The notes under the pieces are model-generated. The model was not told where the DNA came from. It did not search any database and saw nothing but the letters and a program-made list of their open reading frames with translations. The position numbers and the translations under genes are program-made. This document shows positions 59,998 through 64,000 of a stretch of 64,000 bases of DNA, piece after piece; positions within the stretch are counted from its first letter, which is position 1, and each line of letters starts with the position of its first letter. Source of the DNA: Alligator mississippiensis (taxonomy: Eukaryota; Chordata; Crocodylia; Alligatoridae); NCBI RefSeq assembly GCF_030867095.1, contig NC_081824.1, positions 120,598,162 to 120,662,161 on the forward strand. The letters run 5' to 3'.

Positions 59998-61560
59998 TGT
60001 GGCAGGGCACTTACGGTGCCTGCCACTTAAGAGGTCAGGCAGCCTGCAGAGGTGCCTGCAGGTGTGGCATGCCTGGCTTCACATTCCTTAGGGTCTACTT
60101 CATGCTTCTGGCAGGGCCTTTGTATGATTTGTCTGTGCATTGATCAATGGTTGTATTAATCCATAATTGGGAGTCAGCTGATCCAGGGAGCCAGCAGGTG
60201 ATAGAGGGAGTCATCTGACTCAGGAGAACAGTTGGTGTCGCAGGGCACTTAGGTACCTTCTCCTAAAAGAGCAGAAACTGCCTGGGGAGAGCCCAAAGTG
60301 CCAGACAGGAGCTCAGGTGCAGGTTGCCATGGCAACCAGCTAATGAGGAAATTAGCTGGCACCTGCACCTGGTCAGCTGGCCAGAAGGGGCAGGGCCCTG
60401 GGACTATATAAACCCCAGGACGGGGACTAGGAGGCAGTTCTCTGCTGGCGGCCAAGGGAGAAGGAGCCCTCCTAGAGCAAGTGAAGGCAAGAGGCCTGAC
60501 TAAGTTCTGCTCTGGGTAATGTAAAGGGGCTGAGCACACCTTATGTAGCTTGTGTTATGTTATAGCCCAGGGGCTTATGTTTTGTTTGCTGTTTTATAAA
60601 ACTGGTGGTTTGGGTGAGGCTATTTGGAGATGGAGGAAGCCTCATTGGGAACCCACGGCAGCGCGGGGACCCCAGTGCCAGAGAGAGTGCAGCATTTGGG
60701 GGCACAGACCCTGGCGCCAGAGAGGGCGCAGCACTTTGCGGAGCACAGGACCCCAAAGGTCACAGAGACAGGGCTGCGGAGAGCCCAGTGAGGACAAGGG
60801 GCCGAATTATAATGAGGCCTAGGCAAGACAACGCCAGTACCGTCTGCGAGGTTTGGGGTGTGGTAAAGGGGCAGTTGGAGCCACACATATAGGCCATAAG
60901 TCTAGGGTGCTCCGAAACACCCATTGTGAAACAGGACCTATAAGTGGTCCGGGAACCCACGGGGTTCAGAGAGTCCATCAAACTGTGTCCAAGAGGATTT
61001 AAAGGCAGCCTCCCTATTTTTCTATTTTCCATCAAAGACGTGGCAGACGAGAACTGAGGGTGCCCATTGGGCCAAATTGGCATGGTCAAGGAGATCACGG
61101 CCATCCTTGAGGGCCCCATCCCGTGACAGCTGGGCTTGGAGCCCCATCCCGTGACAGCTGGGCTTGGAGCAGCTATAAACCCAGGCCCTGAGATAAGCCC
61201 AGCAGTAAGATGGAGCCTGCTGAAACAATACCACCTCAGCAGGATGATTGTAGCTCTGAAGCATCAGCACAGAGAGGACAGCTGAAGCAGCCTGGAGGTT
61301 TGGGTAGGAACTAAGCGGCTGGAGGTGGTTTCTAGAGATCCAGGCTGAGGTTCAGGTAAGCTCAGAGCTAGGGGCTCAGGACATAAGACCTATTGTGAGA
61401 TTCAGGGCAGCCCAGATTGAGAGGCTCCATGTAGAAGACCTATTGTGGGTCCAAGTAAAGCCCAGGGTGAGGAGCTCAGTGCAGAAGACCTGTTTAGGAA
61501 TGCAAGAGTAGACCTATGAGTGAGTGTGGGCTAGCAGGCTGGTGGTCTGATCCCAACAGA
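59998..61560 (+). repeat. Promoter-bearing repeat (LTR-like)
   Basis: TGTGGCAGGGCACTTACGGT at 59999 and TGTCGCAGGGCACTTAGGTA at 60236 are two starts of the same unit. TATA boxes lie at 60405-60412 (TATATAAA) and 61174-61179 (TATAAA). Around 60680-60760 a unit of about 45 bp containing GCCAGAGAG.GNGCAGCA is repeated. At 61113-61168 a 28-bp unit is perfectly tandem. The first part is related to 23140-23300. LTR or satellite origin is not settled. Confidence 0.45.
61113..61168 (+). repeat. Perfect 28-bp tandem duplication
   Basis: The unit GCCCCATCCCGTGACAGCTG followed by GGCTTGGA occurs twice without change (61113-61140 and 61141-61168), just before a TATAAA at 61174. Confidence 0.9.
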
Positions 61561-62215
61561 ATCTCACTGGCCTGTTCCCTTCCAGGGCCAAGGGAAGGGA
61601 TGAAGGCCAGAGGTGGCCACAGTGGGAGACTGCTGGAGCCAGAGAGAGGTCTGGAGTTCTCTACTGGCCTGGGACAGGGCCAGAGCCTAAGTTAGGCCAA
61701 AGGTTGATAGAAACCAGTGCCAGAGAACCCAGAATGAAGGTGGTCAAGCCAGGTTATCTGAAGGGCTGAAGGTCCCAGGAGGAAAGGCAGCAGAATGAGT
61801 GACCCAGGCATGTTCCTATTGAAAGCAGGCCATTGGGCAGTCACGAGGGAGGCAGGCTAGAAAAAGAACATCCCTACTCTGTGAGGGAGGCGGACGCTGT
61901 CATAGCAGGGGTGGAGGTAGTGAGCTTTTGCTTCCAATATTATTTGTGCATTTTGCATTACAAAGTCATAGAAAACGCTGCATAAGCCACACTGGGGACA
62001 AAGCAGACGGCACTGAGCAGAAAGCCATGGCCACTTTCTTTCAAACACACAGCCATAGCAGGTAGTGCCCAACTCTTAAGAAACAGCCCTAGCAAATAGA
62101 GCCTAAGCTGTGGGAGATGCGATTTTGAGTCTATTCTCAACCTGGAGAGCTTCAGACACATACTTCACAAAAGTGTCTGCACCATCTGACTGGAGCTATT
62201 TTTCACTTTTCTTGT
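61561..62215. other. Purine-rich flank with no recognised gene
   Basis: Runs on from the promoter-bearing repeat, with GGCCAGAG words. No gene or named repeat. Confidence 0.35.
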
Positions 62216-62491
62216 TGAAACTCTGCTCCCGAGTTCGCGCGGGAGGGTGCATGGGAGGGCCCAGGACCCCAGGGTAGACAGTCCCAGCCGTAGCCAGCCT
62301 ACCAGAGGCATGCCACGGATGGGCACGCGCCGCAACCTGAGGGTCCCCTCGGGCTCCGTGGCCCCCCCCCTGGCACCTCAGAGACTGCCACCCAGACGGA
62401 GCCCCTGGTTCTGGGCTCCACGCAGACGGAGCCCCTGGCTCTCGGCTGCGGGGGCTGCCTGTCCCTTTTTCAGGCTCTGGGGCCTGGGAGC

Positions 62492-63367
62492 ATGGTGACC
62501 TCCCCTTGTGGGGTCTGCTCCCTTTTGGGGTCTCTGGCACGCCAGCTGGAGGAGCTCCAGGCCACAGTCCAGAGACTGTGTGCCATCAGGGACTGTGAAC
62601 AGGAGATAGACTCCTACTGCCAGGCCCTTCTCCCCTGGGAGGCGGAGGGTAGACCACAGTCTCCCTCCAGGCCAAAGGAGGACTCCGGGACCTCCCGCTT
62701 TGTCCAGCCAGGAGCATGGACCACGGTGGTCAAGGGCCCTAAGACCCGCCGGACCAAGGCCCCTGCCCCACCGGAGCTGAGAAACAGGTATGCACCTCTT
62801 GCTGCTCCAGCAGAACCTGCTGAGTTGCCAGCTCCAGCAGGCAACATGGACCCAACTGCAGCTCCCGCCCCTGCTCTCCCCAAGACAAAACGTAAGGTGT
62901 TTGTTGTGGGAGACTCCCTCCTGAGGGGGACTGAGGGGGCAATCTGTCGCTCCTACCCCTTAGCCCGGGAAGTCTGCTGCTTTGAGCTCCTCAAACCCAC
63001 AGACCACTTTCCCATGCTCCTAATTCATGTGGGCACCAATGACACAGCTCAGAGCGCTCCCAGCCAGGTCATGAGGCGCTACAGGGATTTGGGAGCGGGG
63101 CTAAAGGGTCTGGGGGCACAGGTGGTGTTCTCGTTGATCCTCCCAGTCTCAGGCTATGGGCCAAGGAGGGAGAGGAGGATCCACGTGGTCAACCAAAGAC
63201 TGCGGCGCTGGTGTCGTCAGGAAGGCTTTGGCTTTCATGACCACAGCCCGCTCTTTGGCGAGAGAGGCAGCGAGCTGCTGGGAAGAGATGGCCTCCACCT
63301 CTCTCCCCTAGGGAGGAGGCTCTTCTCAGCCAGACTGGCTGACCTGCTCCACCGGGCTTTAAACTAA
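62492..63367 (+). CDS. CR1 ORF1 protein with SGNH/GDSL esterase domain
   Basis: An intact 291-codon frame. Residues 14-45 are leucine- and glutamate-rich, likely coiled coil (LARQLEELQATVQRLC). A basic, proline- and alanine-rich linker follows (about 50-132). An SGNH hydrolase domain ends the protein: block I VFVVGDSLLRG (G140, D141, S142 nucleophile), block III HVGTND (G181-D184, N183) and block V DGLH (D266, H269). All catalytic residues are present. CR1-type ORF1 proteins of this class bind nucleic acid and carry an esterase thought to aid retrotransposition. The last codons TTA AAC precede the TAA stop and form a TTTAAAC heptamer in phase (63358-63364). Confidence 0.93.
   Translation: MVTSPCGVCSLLGSLARQLEELQATVQRLCAIRDCEQEIDSYCQALLPWEAEGRPQSPSRPKEDSGTSRFVQPGAWTTVVKGPKTRRTKAPAPPELRNRYAPLAAPAEPAELPAPAGNMDPTAAPAPALPKTKRKVFVVGDSLLRGTEGAICRSYPLAREVCCFELLKPTDHFPMLLIHVGTNDTAQSAPSQVMRRYRDLGAGLKGLGAQVVFSLILPVSGYGPRRERRIHVVNQRLRRWCRQEGFGFHDHSPLFGERGSELLGRDGLHLSPLGRRLFSARLADLLHRALN
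63358..63364 (+). promoter_or_regulatory. Candidate -1 ribosomal frameshift site TTTAAAC
   Basis: The heptamer reads T TTA AAC in the ORF1 frame, a canonical X XXY YYZ slippery sequence, with the ORF1 stop (63365-63367) as the next codon. A -1 slip puts ribosomes into the ORF2 frame, which is open from about 63342 to the lesion near 63790. G-rich sequence (63372-63387) follows within a few bases and C-rich sequence lies at about 63498-63507, so pairing downstream is possible but not shown. Confidence 0.55.
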
Positions 63368-64000
63368 GCCCGCTGGGGGACGGGGGGACTACCGCCACTG
63401 CTGGCCCGCTGACCAATCCTTGCAAAGCCAGCAGTTCAAGGCACTTAAAGGAGCCCGCCCCTGCTCCTGCCCTGGTAAAATCTGTGGGCAAGGAAGGAGC
63501 CCCCCAGGGGGCACTTGCTTGCCTGTACACAAATGCCAGGAGCTTGGGGAATAAGCAGGAGGAACTCATCCTCCTGCTCAATGCAAATAATTATGATGTC
63601 ATAGGGATAACAGAGACCTGGTGGGACTCCACCCATGACTGGACCACGGGTATAGATGGCTATACCCTGTACAGGAGGGATCGTGTAGAGAAAAGGGGCG
63701 GGGGTGTAGCTCTCTATGTTAAGGAAAGCTACACGTCCCTGCAAGCCGATATTGGTGGCCAGGGTGGACGGCTGGAGACCTCTGGGTTAAAATCCATGGG
63801 GAACATGGCACAGGGGACACAATGGTGGGAGTCTACTACAGACCTCCCACCCAAAGACCTGAGATTGACCAGGAGTTTGCCCGGGAACTGGCTGAGGCAG
63901 CATGCTCCAGGACCATGGTTGTCATGGGTGACTTCAATTACCCAGACATCTCGTGGGAGGATCGCTCAGCTAAATCTGAGCGGTCGCAAAGCTTCCTCTC
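63358..64000 (+). pseudogene. CR1 ORF2 endonuclease start, one frameshift, incomplete
   Basis: The frame encodes an EEP-type endonuclease: LYTNARSLGNKQEEL, DVIGITETWWD (catalytic E in TETWW) and YRRDRVEKRGGGVALYV. A one-base deletion lies near 63788-63793 (in TTAAAATCC). After it the downstream frame continues with GVYYRPPT and MVVMGDFNYPDISW (GDFN motif). No ATG occurs in this frame between the ORF1 end and the endonuclease motifs. The reverse transcriptase lies beyond the window. The deletion could be real or a sequencing error. Confidence 0.85.

Larger units (their letters stand above)
62220..64000 (+). mobile_element. Young CR1 LINE, 5' part, running off the window
   Basis: It has a GC-rich 5' untranslated region (62220-62491), an intact ORF1 (62492-63367) and the start of ORF2 (endonuclease). 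The element continues past the window edge. Good preservation points to recent activity of this CR1 lineage. A small upstream frame (62247-62498) ends in a TGA that overlaps the ORF1 start as ATGGTGA. Confidence 0.9.

Noticed and set aside
34500..64000. Neighbouring host gene (for example ABRACL, which lies upstream of REPS1 in mammals)
   Set aside because: No segment matching its coding exons was seen, and only transposon-derived sequence was recognised.

Overview
This is vertebrate nuclear DNA, most likely from a reptile (crocodilian first choice, turtle second). The reasons are many CR1 LINE copies in both orientations, numerous short hAT-type DNA transposons, a Gmr1-like Ty3/gypsy element, long introns and a single CpG island. 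There are no operons, tRNA/rRNA genes, phage or CRISPR arrays, and most open frames are chance frames in GC-rich repeats or CpG sequence.

One host gene is recognised: the 5' end of REPS1 (RALBP1-associated EH-domain protein 1) on the minus strand. Coding exon 1 lies at 33795-33947 inside a CpG island (about 33600-34450) and coding exon 2 at 11343-11466. Both have consensus splice sites and matching phase. Intron 1 is therefore about 22.3 kb, and 1-11342 is the start of intron 2; the third exon is not in the window. Everything above about 34.5 kb is upstream of REPS1 and is almost wholly transposon-derived.

Layout: 0-11.3 kb (intron 2) has an LTR, a mosaic of CR1 pieces, a 1.1-kb foldback element and a 230-bp inverted-repeat pair ending just beside exon 2. 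11.5-33.8 kb (intron 1) has a solo LTR with TATA and poly(A) signals, a Tigger/pogo-like MITE, hAT MITEs, CR1 copies and a promoter-bearing repeat. 34.5-46.9 kb has two large hAT-type elements with target-site duplications, one holding CR1 copies and a GT minisatellite, plus Harbinger-like MITEs with internal hairpins, an inverted tRNA-like pair and a 550-bp foldback. 46.9-53.8 kb is a decayed minus-strand Gmr1-like retrotransposon: LTR, tRNA-Gly primer site, SCAN-like gag, protease, integrase, then RT and RNase H. It is broken by a CR1 and by a solo LTR of the same family with a perfect 5-bp duplication. 54-62 kb has a TATA-bearing LTR split by a hAT MITE, nested hAT copies and another promoter-bearing repeat. 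62.2-64 kb is the 5' part of a young plus-strand CR1 with an intact ORF1 esterase and the ORF2 endonuclease.

The most interesting points are: (1) the CR1 ORF1 ends in an in-phase TTTAAAC heptamer directly before its stop codon, ORF2 lies in the -1 frame and has no AUG before its endonuclease motifs, which suggests programmed -1 frameshifting; (2) the Gmr1-like element carries integrase upstream of RT together with a SCAN-like capsid segment; (3) all the hAT-type target duplications that can be read share a central TAG.
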